Shown here in pieces: positions 9,922 to 19,197 of a stretch of 64,000 bases of DNA. This stretch comes from Enterococcus sp. HY326 (GTDB lineage Bacteria > Bacillota > Bacilli > Lactobacillales > Enterococcaceae): contig NZ_JANLGQ010000001.1 of NCBI RefSeq assembly GCF_026157065.1, positions 372,001 through 436,000 on the forward strand, in the 5' to 3' direction. Each line of letters starts with the position of its first letter. Position 1 is the first letter of the stretch. The translations under genes and the position numbers were made by a program. The notes beneath the pieces were generated by a model, which ran no database searches, was not told the DNA's origin, and saw nothing but the letters and a program-made list of their open reading frames with translations.

Positions 9922-11079
9922 TTATAATTTGCGGGCACCATCATCGATATTGGCTTTGTAAAAATCAGCATTGTAACCAATTTTTTCTTCATAAGCAGTC
10001 CCAACTGCTTTTGTGAAATTATCTAATTCACTTTCCTTTACTAAAGCGATGGCACAGCCGCCAAAACCAGCACCTGTCATACGGGCTCCTAAAACACCAG
10101 ACTGAGCTTGAGCATTGGCCACTAATGTATCCAATTCGATGCCGGTTACTTCATAATCATCTTTTAAAGATTGATGGGAGGCATTTAGTAGCTGGCCAAA
10201 CTCAACCAGATCTCCCGCCTGTAAAGCGGCTTTGGCTTTTAAAGTCCGCTGATTTTCATAGACTGCATGTTTTGCCCGACGGATTAAGACTTCGTCACCG
10301 ATTAAAGCTGTGTTGGCTTCAAATGTGGCTTCGTCTAATTCGCCCAAGCTTTCAATATCAAGTTTGGTTTGCAGGCGTTTCAAAGCCTCTTCACATTCGC
10401 TGCGGCGCTCGTTGTATTTTGAATCCGCTAATTCCCGACGCTTATTAGTATTCATAATGGCAATCACATAGTCTCCAAAGGCGGCCGGTACTAATTCATA
10501 TTTCAAGGTATTGGTATCCAATAAAATCGCCATATCTTTTTTGCCCATGCCAATCGCAAACTGATCCATAATGCCAGAATTGACACCGATAAATTCATTT
10601 TCGACTTTTTTCCCAGTTTTCACTAAGTCCAACATCGAAACCTCTAAGTTAAATAAATCCTTCAAGACCACACCGGTTAACAATTCAATCGACGCTGACG
10701 ATGAAAGGCCAGCGCCATTAGGAATCGTGCCATAATACAACACATCAAAGCCTTCGTCAATTTGATAGCCAGCTTCTTGTAAATATTTGACCATTCCTTT
10801 AGGATAATTCGTCCAATTATCCTCTTTGCGGTAATCCAAATTTTCCAAAGGAACTTCAATCACTTCCAGCGCCGCAAAATTTTCTGAATAAAAGCGGATT
10901 TTTTGGCTACCATTTTTACGAGCATAACCATAAGTGCCGATTGTGATAGAAGCCGGAAAGACATGACCGCCGTTATAATCAGTGTGTTCGCCGATTAAAT
11001 TAATTCGACCTGGTGCAAAATAAGCACCGGTAGCTTCAACACCAAACACTTCTATAAATCTTTTTTTCAAGTTTTCCAT
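9922..11079 (-). CDS. galK: Galactokinase
   Basis: Phosphorylates alpha-D-galactose at O1. This 385-aa GHMP kinase has the galactokinase signature [15 protein letters not shown] (residues about 23-37), the ATP-binding [11 protein letters not shown] loop and a C-terminal [11 protein letters not shown] motif. The ATG at 11079 follows GGAGG at 8 nt; an upstream in-frame TTG overlaps this SD and is rejected. It starts 17 bp after galM. Confidence 0.96.
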   Translation of the reverse strand: MENLKKRFIEVFGVEATGAYFAPGRINLIGEHTDYNGGHVFPASITIGTYGYARKNGSQKIRFYSENFAALEVIEVPLENLDYRKEDNWTNYPKGMVKYLQEAGYQIDEGFDVLYYGTIPNGAGLSSSASIELLTGVVLKDLFNLEVSMLDLVKTGKKVENEFIGVNSGIMDQFAIGMGKKDMAILLDTNTLKYELVPAAFGDYVIAIMNTNKRRELADSKYNERRSECEEALKRLQTKLDIESLGELDEATFEANTALIGDEVLIRRAKHAVYENQRTLKAKAALQAGDLVEFGQLLNASHQSLKDDYEVTGIELDTLVANAQAQSGVLGARMTGAGFGGCAIALVKESELDNFTKAVGTAYEEKIGYNADFYKANIDDGARKL

Positions 11080-11096
11080 TTTTGTTTCCTCCAAAT

Positions 11097-12107
11097 TTAA
11101 AAGATAAATTTGAATGTCGTGTGACTTTCAAATGTTTCATCCGCTGTCAATTCGATTTCACCGAAGCCTTCGTGATTACTTGCATCTGGCAGGCCCTGCG
11201 TTTCCAACGTAAAGGCGCCATGAGTTGTAATCGAATCAATCGGATCAACGCCCCAGTTGTAGGTGTAAATCACGACTGAGTCTTCTTCGGTGGTCAATTC
11301 CACTTGCAAACTGCCATCTTCATTAGACACCTTGACTTGCGGTGTTGTTGCTTTATTCAACAGCCATGGATGGTCATACCCATTTGCTAATTTATTTTGT
11401 GGGAAATCATTATCAAAGCCCTGTTTGAAGGTTGCACCCGTACGAAAATCAAAGGAGGTTCCAGTAACATCTAAGATTTTACCAGTTGGCAGGTTATCTT
11501 CCTGTAATTCTAAAAACTGATCCGCCAAAAGCTCCATGCGATGATTGTCAATCGGCTGCTTGAAATCGCCGTTTAAATTCAAGTACACATGATTGGTTGG
11601 GTTCAACAGCGTCGCTTTTTCAGTCGTCCCCCGATATTGAATCTTTAATTCATTGTCTTCTGTCAATTGATATTTGACCTGCAAATAAATTGGTCCGGGG
11701 AAACCATTAAATCCGTCCGGCACTGTTACATAAAATTTTACTGAATTTTTTTCTTCCTTCACTTGATAATCCCAATAAAAAGTTTCCAAGCTATCAGGAC
11801 CGCCATGCAACGTGCTACCCTTTTCATTAGTGGTAAATTGATGAGTGACACCTTGAATTTTTGTTTCACCCTGACTGATACGTCCAGCCACCGGCCCGAC
11901 AATTGCCCCTACATAAGGATTATTTGCCAAGTAGGCTTCATCGCTTTCATACCCAAAGGCAATATTTGTTGCTTTGCCCTTTAACGGCACAATAATTTTC
12001 ACAATGCGAGCACCGAAGTTACTCACCGCTACCTGCATGCCATTATTATTTTCCAGTGTTAAAAGTTTTGCTTTTTCAGAACCAAAATTTTTCGTTGTAA
12101 TCGCCAT
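11097..12107 (-). CDS. galM: Aldose 1-epimerase (galactose mutarotase)
   Basis: Converts beta- to alpha-D-galactose for GalK. The 336-aa protein is a complete GalM-type epimerase ([44 protein letters not shown]). The start is the ATG at 12107, 8 nt after AAAGGGG. Upstream in-frame codons would place the start within the promoter region and lack an SD. It is the first gene of the gal operon. No galactose permease is encoded next to it. Confidence 0.94.
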   Translation of the reverse strand: MAITTKNFGSEKAKLLTLENNNGMQVAVSNFGARIVKIIVPLKGKATNIAFGYESDEAYLANNPYVGAIVGPVAGRISQGETKIQGVTHQFTTNEKGSTLHGGPDSLETFYWDYQVKEEKNSVKFYVTVPDGFNGFPGPIYLQVKYQLTEDNELKIQYRGTTEKATLLNPTNHVYLNLNGDFKQPIDNHRMELLADQFLELQEDNLPTGKILDVTGTSFDFRTGATFKQGFDNDFPQNKLANGYDHPWLLNKATTPQVKVSNEDGSLQVELTTEEDSVVIYTYNWGVDPIDSITTHGAFTLETQGLPDASNHEGFGEIELTADETFESHTTFKFIF

Positions 12108-12175
12108 CTCTGTATCCCCTTTCATGCATCCATTATAAATCATTTGTTTTGATTTGGGAATAGAAAAGTAAAATA

Positions 12176-12196
12176 TTTAGTAAATTTATTACTGAA
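12176..12196. promoter_or_regulatory. Probable GalR operator upstream of galM
   Basis: TTTAGTAA-N5-TTACTGAA is an inverted repeat with one mismatch per arm, 70-90 bp upstream of galM. Similar TTTAGTAA half-sites are common for GalR-type repressors of Lactobacillales. A TATAAT reading toward galM occurs at 12132-12137, but without a good -35, so the exact promoter is uncertain. Confidence 0.55.
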
Positions 12197-12361
12197 TCAT
12201 GCGTTATAATAAAAATTGCTAGTGGAAAGACGACAAGAGATGCGTTTTACAACTAATTTCCTTCCACAGCTTGAGATTAACTTTTACGATTGCATATTCT
12301 CTTGAGAATTTCTTTGCTATACTGAATGAAAAATTTATCAAATAAATAGGAGGACATAAAA

Positions 12362-12754
12362 ATGCAGCATTGTATCTTTTGTCATGGAATCAACGGGAAA
12401 CAAATTTTAAAGGAAACGGCCTTCTTTTTTGTTGTTTTGGACATGGATCCTATTCAAGAAGGTCATCTCTTGCTTATCGCAAAAAAACATTATCATAGCC
12501 TCGTAGAAATCCCAGAAGAAGAACTGATGGATTTGTTTCGGCTGGAAAAAGAAATGTTGTTGTTGTTTGAAGAGCATTTTTCAATGCTCAGGGTCAGCTT
12601 TATTCAAAATAACGGCAATGTTATGGATGCCGGCACGCATTTTCACCTTCATTTAATTCCCCGCTACCCTAAAGATAATTTTTGGGAAAATCAAGAAGTA
12701 GTCTGGCAGTCTTTGGATTTAACTTTATTGAAAGAAGCAATGTTGAATAGTTAG
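12362..12754 (+). CDS. HIT family nucleotide hydrolase
   Basis: A 130-aa histidine-triad protein with the signature HFHLHLIPR (His93, His95, His97) and an N-terminal Cys-x2-Cys (CIFC) typical of bacterial HIT proteins. Members hydrolyse nucleoside phosphoramidates or dinucleoside polyphosphates; the substrate is not predictable here. SD AGGAGG lies about 8 nt before the ATG. A TATACT at about 12321 and an inverted repeat ATTCTC-TT-GAGAAT (about 12296-12309) lie upstream. Confidence 0.9.
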   Translation: MQHCIFCHGINGKQILKETAFFFVVLDMDPIQEGHLLLIAKKHYHSLVEIPEEELMDLFRLEKEMLLLFEEHFSMLRVSFIQNNGNVMDAGTHFHLHLIPRYPKDNFWENQEVVWQSLDLTLLKEAMLNS

Positions 12755-12817
12755 CAGCTTCCACTTTTTAATAGAAAACACGCTTTACACTTTTTTAGTC
12801 CATAACAAACTTACAAG

Positions 12818-12847
12818 ACAAAAAATAGCGCCTTATCTCTAAGACGC
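12818..12847 (-). terminator. Terminator of the 98-aa hypothetical gene
   Basis: On the minus strand GCGTCTTA-GAGA-TAAGGCGC pairs fully with one G-U, followed by TATTTTTTG. Confidence 0.75.
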
Positions 12848-12888
12848 CAAGTTCCTGTTTATTTAGTTAAGTTTCCGGCCGTCAATGT

Positions 12889-13185
12889 CTATGCTTGAAA
12901 CTCCATAATCGGACGGAAGGTAATGATTTGCATTTTCCGGTAGAAATCGGCCGGTAATTTTTTCCAAGAGGCGATTAGGCGTTGGAAGAAGGTCGGTTCA
13001 GCACTGATTTCATATTCATTTAGCGTATAGCCAAAGGATTTTTCGCAATCGCCGCTGGCTAGTTTTTCAAATTCCATAACAGCATCGGCTTCTGTTTCAG
13101 CAACACTTACTGTATCAATTTCAATATATGAACCTTCAATACTTTTTGTTTGTTCGATAAAATAAATTTTTTTAGTCTCTTTCAT
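12889..13185 (-). CDS. Small hypothetical protein
   Basis: A 98-aa protein with no family I recognise. A basic N-terminus (MKETKKIYFIEQTK) is followed by an acidic middle (ETEADAVMEFEKLAS) and a basic amphipathic C-terminus. No signal peptide or membrane segment is present. The ATG at 13185 follows AAGGTG at 6 nt. It has its own terminator and stands alone between the HIT gene and the histidine kinase gene. Function unknown. Confidence 0.65.
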   Translation of the reverse strand: MKETKKIYFIEQTKSIEGSYIEIDTVSVAETEADAVMEFEKLASGDCEKSFGYTLNEYEISAEPTFFQRLIASWKKLPADFYRKMQIITFRPIMEFQA

Positions 13186-13418
13186 ATAAATCACCTTTAT
13201 TCAGTAGATTTAGCTGCTTGTTTGATTAGTTGTTTTATTGCTATGAGACTACTTTAAAGCAAATTAATTAACTATTTATGAACAAAAGGTGTAAATTTTG
13301 AAAAGAATCATTAAGTTAGCTTAAAGATGTTTGGCTTTCTTTAAAGTCCTCCTAGCAGGCTTGGCAAATCAGTATCAGAAGAGTACAATGCCGTTTTTTC
13401 AACTAATAAACTAATTTC

Positions 13419-14465
13419 CTAATCTGTCACCTGTTTTGGTAACCACACCTGCATCAAGGTCCCGCGATTTTCTAAACTCTCAACAGAAATCTTTCCGTTA
13501 TATAAATCAATAATCTGCTTTACTAAAGCTAAGCCCAAGCCATTTCCTTTGGCTTTATGAGCTGTGTCCCCTTGATAAAATTTATCAAACATATGCTTTT
13601 GAATCTCCGGTGACATACCCACTCCGTTGTCTTCAATCTGCACTAAAATTTCATTTTGATTCTCCAATAGTTTGACGCTGATTTGGGCGTCAGTGGCGCT
13701 GTACTTGATGGCATTTTCTAAAAGATTCAACCAGACTTGATAAATAATTTCCTCATTGGCCACACAAGTCACCTTTGGCAGCTCAATTTCCCAGTCGATA
13801 TTCAACGCATTCCATTCCGGCTCTAAAAATAAAATCACATTGCGAATTTGTTCATCCAGACGAAACGGCTCCTGCTCCAAAATAACTCCTTGCGATTCAA
13901 TCTTGCTAATTTTTAAAATATTTTCCGTCAAATGACTTAGCTGGGTCGTGCCATCTAAAATTCGTTGAATATATTCCTGCCGCTCCTCTTCCGCTAAATT
14001 CGGATTTTGAATCAACTGCACATACCCGCGAATGGTTGCCAGAGGCGTCTTAAATTCATGGGAAACATTGGCGATAAAATCACTCCGCAGTGTTTCAATA
14101 CTGTTTAATTCCCACACCATGCTGTTAAAGTCATGGGAAAGCTGCTCCAATTCGGTAATTTTATAGCCTTCAGGGACTTGGATGCTAAAGTCCCCTTTCG
14201 CCACTTGCCCCATTTTTTTACTAAGATTAGTGATAGGCCGCAGAATTTTGCGGGCCACCAAAATGGAGACACCAGTAGCCACAATCACTGTTACGTACAA
14301 AAAGAAAATTAAAAAGAATAGCGGCCGGTCCTGATGGGCGCCAATCACATTAAAATAAAAGAGAAAGGCTCCGACTAACGATAGCAGACAGGCGGTTAAG
14401 AGCAGCATACCAAAAATTATGCAGGCAAAATAAATCCACAACTGCGAATGAATTTTCTTCTTCAT
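13419..14465 (-). CDS. Sensor histidine kinase
   Basis: A 348-aa membrane kinase. Two transmembrane helices (about 10-38 and 48-70) flank a short extracytoplasmic loop of about 10 residues, followed by HAMP (70-122), HisKA with the phospho-acceptor His136 in NVSHEFKTPL, and HATPase with N (NLLENAIKY), G1 (EDNGVGM) and G2 (GNGLGLALV) boxes. The tiny loop suggests intramembrane sensing, as in envelope-stress kinases. It overlaps the response regulator by ATGA. Together with the facing ABC fusion it may sense and answer an envelope-active compound, which is inference. Confidence 0.93.
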   Translation of the reverse strand: MKKKIHSQLWIYFACIIFGMLLLTACLLSLVGAFLFYFNVIGAHQDRPLFFLIFFLYVTVIVATGVSILVARKILRPITNLSKKMGQVAKGDFSIQVPEGYKITELEQLSHDFNSMVWELNSIETLRSDFIANVSHEFKTPLATIRGYVQLIQNPNLAEEERQEYIQRILDGTTQLSHLTENILKISKIESQGVILEQEPFRLDEQIRNVILFLEPEWNALNIDWEIELPKVTCVANEEIIYQVWLNLLENAIKYSATDAQISVKLLENQNEILVQIEDNGVGMSPEIQKHMFDKFYQGDTAHKAKGNGLGLALVKQIIDLYNGKISVESLENRGTLMQVWLPKQVTD

Positions 14466-15136
14466 GTCTTTTGCACCGCCTTATAGCCGAGTCCGCGAAT
14501 CGTGATGATTTCAAAATCATCACTGTCGGCAAATTTATCTCTTAACCGTTTGACATGAACATCAACAGTCCGCTCCAAGGTATCGGTATCCATCCCCCAA
14601 ATTTCCTCCATCAGCTGCTGGCGGGTAAAAATTTTATTGGGATAAGACAGCAGCTTATATAGAAGTAAAAACTCTTTTTGCGGCAGCTCAGTCACCTGCT
14701 CGCCTTTTGTGACTTCATAGGTCTCTTGGTTTAACAGGGTCTTTCCCACCGCAAGTTCTTTTTCATGGGCAATTCGGGCCCGCCGTAAAAGTGCTTCTAC
14801 CCGCAAAACCATTTCGTTGACATCGATTGGTTTGACCATATAATCATCCACGCCGATACCAAAGCCTTTGCGTTTATCTTCATAGGACTCTTTGGCGGTA
14901 ATAACTAAAATCGGCAGCTCAAAGCCGCTTTGCCGCAACTCCTTGGCTAGCTCAAAGCCGTCCATCTCCGGCATCATGATATCTGTGATAATTAAATCAA
15001 CATGGTGCTCCTCTAAAACGGTCAGCGCCTCTTCGCCATTATTGGCGGAAAGAATTTTAAACCCAGCCGTCTTTAAAACGCTTTGGTACAATGCGTTCAA
15101 ATTTTCATCATCTTCTACGATTAAAATTGTAATCAT
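14462..15136 (-). CDS. OmpR/PhoB-family response regulator
   Basis: A 224-aa regulator with a receiver domain (acidic pair D9/D10, phospho-acceptor Asp52 in IITDIMMPEMDG, Lys102 region in VKPID) and a C-terminal winged HTH (RTVDVHVKRLRDKF, ITIRGLGYKA). It is the first gene of the kinase operon. GGATGTG precedes the ATG. A TATAAT at 15176-15181 and a long inverted repeat at 15200-15261 lie upstream, suggesting autoregulation and perhaps control of the divergent ABC gene. Confidence 0.93.
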   Translation of the reverse strand: MITILIVEDDENLNALYQSVLKTAGFKILSANNGEEALTVLEEHHVDLIITDIMMPEMDGFELAKELRQSGFELPILVITAKESYEDKRKGFGIGVDDYMVKPIDVNEMVLRVEALLRRARIAHEKELAVGKTLLNQETYEVTKGEQVTELPQKEFLLLYKLLSYPNKIFTRQQLMEEIWGMDTDTLERTVDVHVKRLRDKFADSDDFEIITIRGLGYKAVQKT

Positions 15137-15175
15137 CTTTTCACATCCTGTTTGCCTGTCGCAAGATTTATTCTC

Positions 15176-15181
15176 ATTATA
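15176..15181 (-). promoter_or_regulatory. -10 box of the two-component operon promoter
   Basis: TATAAT reading toward the response regulator. The nearest -35-like hexamer is TTAATA with an 18-bp spacer, and it lies within the inverted-repeat arm at 15200-15216, fitting an activator- or repressor-controlled promoter. Confidence 0.5.
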
Positions 15182-15199
15182 CTAAATATAGGCAACTTC

Positions 15200-15261
15200 T
15201 ATTAACTAACTGTGAAGTCTTTTTTTGAAAAAATTAGCCCACTGTTCACAAACAGTTAATA
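15200..15261. promoter_or_regulatory. Long inverted repeat between response regulator and ABC exporter
   Basis: TATTAACTAACTGTGAA (15200-15216) and TTCACAAACAGTTAATA (15245-15261) are inverted copies matching at 14 of 17 positions, separated by 28 bp. A small inner palindrome, CTGTT-CACA-AACAG, lies at the second arm. The position between divergent genes suggests paired binding sites, most simply for the adjacent OmpR-type regulator. Confidence 0.55.
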
Positions 15262-15534
15262 ATGATTGCCTATTATCAGCCCATTCACCAGAAAAATTGC
15301 CAATGTCGAGACAAAATGAATCAATTCTGACAAGTTGTTCCTAGTCGCTTCATTGGTATTTTTGTTCATTTTAGGTTAATAATAGAATGATAGTTTTAGT
15401 CAAATGGTACTAACGGTATATCTTTTAAATAATGCGACAGCCGCTTTAACTCCTTCTTTTCAACGCTAAACCCCAACATGTAATAACAAAGTTGGTTTTG
15501 TTGTATTTATTTAAAAGAGCGTACCGCAACTGCA

Positions 15535-15570
15535 AAAAAGCCTGAGACCATCACACACCTCAGGCTTTTT
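15535..15570 (+). terminator. Terminator hairpin in the leader of the ABC exporter gene
   Basis: AAAAAGCCTGAG and CTCAGGCTTTTT form a strong hairpin with a U tail, ending 46 bp before the exporter start codon. No upstream gene on the plus strand needs it, so it is either an attenuator of the exporter mRNA or the end of a short RNA made from 15262-15534. No strong promoter fits between hairpin and gene. The preceding 270 bp holds no convincing ORF. Confidence 0.65.
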
Positions 15571-15616
15571 CTGCGGCCTAAAAATAAATTGTTTTGAAAT
15601 GAAGGGATGTTGTCTA

Positions 15617-17980
15617 ATGTTAGAACTAAAAGATATCAAAAAATATTATAAAGTCGGTGAGACAATCACCAAAGCTTTAGATGGCGTGTCTGTTGCCTTT
15701 CGTAAAAAGGAGTTTGTCGCTATTTTAGGTCAGAGTGGTTCTGGGAAGACCACCATGCTAAACGTTATTGGCGGCTTAGACAATTATGACTCCGGTGACA
15801 TGGTGATTAACGGCAAGTCGACAAAAACTTTTAAAGATGCCGATTGGGATGCCTACCGTAATAATTCAATTGGCTTTGTCTTTCAAAGCTACAACCTAAT
15901 CAGCCATTTGGGAATTATCGAAAATGTTGAGCTGGGGATGACTTTAAGCGGTGTTCCCAGAGAAAAGAAAAAGAAAAAAGCAGAGGAGGCTTTAATTCGT
16001 GTTGGCTTAGAAGCCCACATGCACAAAAAGCCCAATCAATTATCCGGTGGTCAAATGCAGCGAGTCGCTATTGCCAGAGCGCTAGCCAATGATCCAGACA
16101 TTCTACTTTGTGATGAACCGACTGGAGCATTAGATTCAGAAACCAGTTTGCAGATTATGGAATTGATTCAAGAGCTGTCTAAAGAAAAATTAGTAGTGAT
16201 GGTGACGCATAATCCTGAATTAGCCAAAAATTATGCCGATCGGATTATCGAATTTTCCGATGGTCGAATTATCAGCGACTCTCATCCCCATATTGAAGGA
16301 AAAAAAGGCGATGAATTTACTTTAAAACGCACCAAGATGCGTTTTCTTACCGCTTTGAATCTTTCCTTCAACAATATTCGCACAAAAAAAGGCCGCACCT
16401 TTTTAACGGCCTTTGCCTCCAGCATTGGTATTATCGGGATTGCGATTGTTCTATCTTTATCGACAGGTTTTCAAACACAAATCGACAATACCCAGACGGA
16501 AACTTTGTCTCAGTTTCCCATCACAATTTCTCAGGTAACGACGGCCGCAATTGGTTCATCAGCGACTGCTACTACTGACAGTTCAGATACCAGCACAACT
16601 GACAGCAGTGACAATCAAGCGGCTGCTGATAATCAAGTAATTGCCCAAACTAGTCAGCAGGATGCGGCGACTCATATCAACAAAATTGATAAAGATTTTG
16701 TCGATTATATTAATAATCTTGATGCTGATTTATCCAATAATATCGGCTATTCCCGTGGCGTCAATATGAATTTGATTCGTGACATTGACGGCAGCTATCA
16801 GCAGGTCAGCTTTTCAAATCAAGCGGCTACCTCTAACAGTGCGGCCAGTTCGTTTTCTAGTGCCTCTGGTGTTGGAATTTCAACATTTCCCCATCAGCAG
16901 TCTACTGATAGCGGCAGCTTTTTAGAAGAAAACTATGATTTATTAGACGGTAGCTATCCTAGTGCTGCCACCGATGTCGTTTTAATTGTCGATGAAGACA
17001 ATACGACAAATATCAATGCCCTGACCAACTTAGGCTTTGATGTCACGAACGGTGAAGCAATTGATTACAGTCAAATCGTCGGCACAACCATTGATGTCGT
17101 GAATAATAATGACTACTATACGCAATTACCAACAGGAACGTTTATTCCCAATACCGATTTGGAAAGCTTGTATAACAATAGCAACAATACAACTTTGACA
17201 ATTTCGGGTATTTTACGGATTAAATCTGATTCCAACTTAAATCTTTTGGCAACGGGAATTGCCTACAGCGATACCCTGAGCCAACAAATTATTGACAACA
17301 ATCAAAATTCGACAATTGTTGAAGCGCAGGAAAATAGCAGTACCAATGTAATGACCGGCGAAGCCTTGGACGATACTAGTAAAGAACAATTGCTAGCTTA
17401 TCTAGGTGGCTCTAGCTTGCCAACAACAATTTATATTTATCCGAACAGCTTCAATGATAAAACAGAAATTCTAGATTATTTAGATGCCTACAATGAAGGC
17501 AAAGATGAAGCAGATCAAATTGTTTATACCGATTTAGCAGGAACTGTGACCACTTTGACTGGCGGTATCATGGACGCCATCACCTATGTTTTGATTGCCT
17601 TTGCCGCGATTTCGTTGGTGACCTCGATGATTATGATTTCCATCATCACCTACACCTCTGTTATTGAACGCACCAAGGAAATCGGTGTTTTAAAAGCTTT
17701 AGGTGCCCGTAAAAAAGATATCACCCGCGTCTTTGATGCTGAAACCTTTATTTTAGGAATCGCCTCTGGAGCTTTAGGGGTGGTGATTGCTTGGCTGGCA
17801 ACCTTCCCAATCAACGCAATTTTGTACAATATGACCGACTTAGAAAATGTGGCCCGCTTAGAACCAATGCAGGGCATCATCTTAATTCTAGTTAGTACAG
17901 TCCTTACCATGCTAGGCGGTCACATTCCAGCCCGCATGGCAGCCAAAAAAGATGCTGCGATTGCCTTACGTGCAGATTAA
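15617..17980 (+). CDS. MacB-like ABC exporter, ATPase-permease fusion
   Basis: A 787-aa single chain. The LolD/MacB-type ATPase (1-230) has Walker A GQSGSGKTT, Q-loop FQSYNLI, signature LSGGQMQRVAIARAL and Walker B LLCDEPTGALDS. The MacB/FtsX-type permease (about 245-787) has one transmembrane helix, a large Ser/Thr/Asn-rich extracellular domain of about 300 residues, then three helices ending ALGARKKDITRVF...MAAKKDAAIALRAD. Upstream Met codons exist, but AAGGGATG lies about 10 nt before the ATG at 15617. Such fusions export peptides or envelope-active compounds in Gram-positives. It faces a two-component system, probably its regulator. Substrate unknown. Confidence 0.92.
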   Translation: MLELKDIKKYYKVGETITKALDGVSVAFRKKEFVAILGQSGSGKTTMLNVIGGLDNYDSGDMVINGKSTKTFKDADWDAYRNNSIGFVFQSYNLISHLGIIENVELGMTLSGVPREKKKKKAEEALIRVGLEAHMHKKPNQLSGGQMQRVAIARALANDPDILLCDEPTGALDSETSLQIMELIQELSKEKLVVMVTHNPELAKNYADRIIEFSDGRIISDSHPHIEGKKGDEFTLKRTKMRFLTALNLSFNNIRTKKGRTFLTAFASSIGIIGIAIVLSLSTGFQTQIDNTQTETLSQFPITISQVTTAAIGSSATATTDSSDTSTTDSSDNQAAADNQVIAQTSQQDAATHINKIDKDFVDYINNLDADLSNNIGYSRGVNMNLIRDIDGSYQQVSFSNQAATSNSAASSFSSASGVGISTFPHQQSTDSGSFLEENYDLLDGSYPSAATDVVLIVDEDNTTNINALTNLGFDVTNGEAIDYSQIVGTTIDVVNNNDYYTQLPTGTFIPNTDLESLYNNSNNTTLTISGILRIKSDSNLNLLATGIAYSDTLSQQIIDNNQNSTIVEAQENSSTNVMTGEALDDTSKEQLLAYLGGSSLPTTIYIYPNSFNDKTEILDYLDAYNEGKDEADQIVYTDLAGTVTTLTGGIMDAITYVLIAFAAISLVTSMIMISIITYTSVIERTKEIGVLKALGARKKDITRVFDAETFILGIASGALGVVIAWLATFPINAILYNMTDLENVARLEPMQGIILILVSTVLTMLGGHIPARMAAKKDAAIALRAD

Positions 17981-17998
17981 TTTTCATTTCAAAAAAAG

Positions 17999-18030
17999 TC
18001 AGAGAGGCTGTATGGCCTTCTGATTTTTTT
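17999..18030 (+). terminator. Terminator of the MacB-like exporter gene
   Basis: TCAGA-AGGC and GCCT-CTGA arms followed by seven Ts. Confidence 0.85.
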
Positions 18031-18104
18031 GTTGTTGATGGACTATTGTGCTATCACATAAGGTATTTTTCATTTCTAATCTCAGGCCAATTCAATCTTC
18101 GCAA

Positions 18105-18866
18105 TTAGTCTCGATCAATCAACATTTCCTTTAAAAAGAAACTGGCTTTTTCCATCGTGGGAATTTTTAATAAATGGCCCTCACCGACACCAATATGCAG
18201 CGAGATATTGCGGCCTGCCTCTGTATTGCGATTTTCGTCAACAAATTTTACCACACTATTAATCGGAATTTTCCAATCCTCTGTCCCGTGCCAAAAAAAT
18301 AAGGGGCGGCCATTAAGTGTTTCTGGATGAGCACTTAAATCATAGGCCGGCGTCCAACTCATTAAATCGCGATAATCACTAGGCAAAAAAATATTCGCTT
18401 CTTTGCGGCGCATAATTGTCGTATCAATGAACGCCTTAGGACTAGGCGTGCCCATCAAGCAGACTGCGGCATCAATTTCAGGATGATGAGTCAATAGAGC
18501 GGCCGTCGTCATGCCCCCCATTGAAAAACCGCCAACGCCCAGGCGACCATTATTCGGTCGGTTTTTTAAAAAGAAATCACGTATTTTTTCAAATTCAAAA
18601 AGATTGCCATGAATGGTTTCCCAAAAAGTTAACGAGGGCACTGTTGAAACCGGCTGATGTCGCTCCCCGTGATTCGGGGCATCCGGCAAGCACACACGAA
18701 AGCCTAGTCCTGCTAAACGGCGAGCTTGCGTCATCGCCAAATTTTTATTAGTTTGCCAACCATGATAATAGATAATCAGCGGCAGCTCGGCCTCCTGCAA
18801 CGCTTCCTCCACCACTTCAAATGCCGGAATATCATCAATCATTAGATGAATTTTTTTACTAGGCAT
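18105..18866 (-). CDS. Alpha/beta hydrolase (YitV-like esterase)
   Basis: A 253-aa cytoplasmic serine hydrolase. It shows the oxyanion-region motif YYHGWQTNK, the nucleophile elbow GGFSMGG, a probable Asp in FWHGTEDWKIP and a His in GEGHLLKIP. The overall layout resembles B. subtilis YitV. The ATG at 18866 follows AAAGGGG at 8 nt; earlier in-frame codons are ignored. Monocistronic. Physiological substrate unknown. Confidence 0.9.
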   Translation of the reverse strand: MPSKKIHLMIDDIPAFEVVEEALQEAELPLIIYYHGWQTNKNLAMTQARRLAGLGFRVCLPDAPNHGERHQPVSTVPSLTFWETIHGNLFEFEKIRDFFLKNRPNNGRLGVGGFSMGGMTTAALLTHHPEIDAAVCLMGTPSPKAFIDTTIMRRKEANIFLPSDYRDLMSWTPAYDLSAHPETLNGRPLFFWHGTEDWKIPINSVVKFVDENRNTEAGRNISLHIGVGEGHLLKIPTMEKASFFLKEMLIDRD

Positions 18867-18892
18867 TTTAAAAACCCCTTTCATTTGTCTTC

Positions 18893-18901
18893 ATTATAAC
18901 A
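18893..18901 (-). promoter_or_regulatory. Extended -10 promoter of the esterase gene
   Basis: TGTTATAAT (a TGnTATAAT extended -10) lies about 30 bp before the start codon; no good -35 was seen. Confidence 0.5.
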
Positions 18902-19166
18902 AAAATTATTTTAGGATTCTCACGATTGGCTTATGACTTTCTGCACGAAAGAACAAGCTGACACTTAACCGTTTTAAGAAATAAGAGCTTTTTAGATGAG
19001 AGTTTTATTAGAAATAGTTTTTCAGTTTGCTATGAAAAAAATTTGTAAAATAAATTTCTATCCAGTCTTTTTCGTAAAAACTAAGGAACACCAAGCTCTT
19101 TTCTCTAGATTTAAACAAAGATATCTGATGAAAAGTATTTAATAATTCTTTCAGAAAGAGTATAAT
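18902..19166. other. Intergenic region with promoter of the hyuA-like operon
   Basis: TATAAT at 19161-19166 with a weak TTTAAT 17 bp upstream probably starts the plus-strand transporter operon. Nothing else is recognisable here. Confidence 0.5.
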
Positions 19167-19197
19167 AAGCCAATAATCTTTTCTTGAGGAGTGCATT

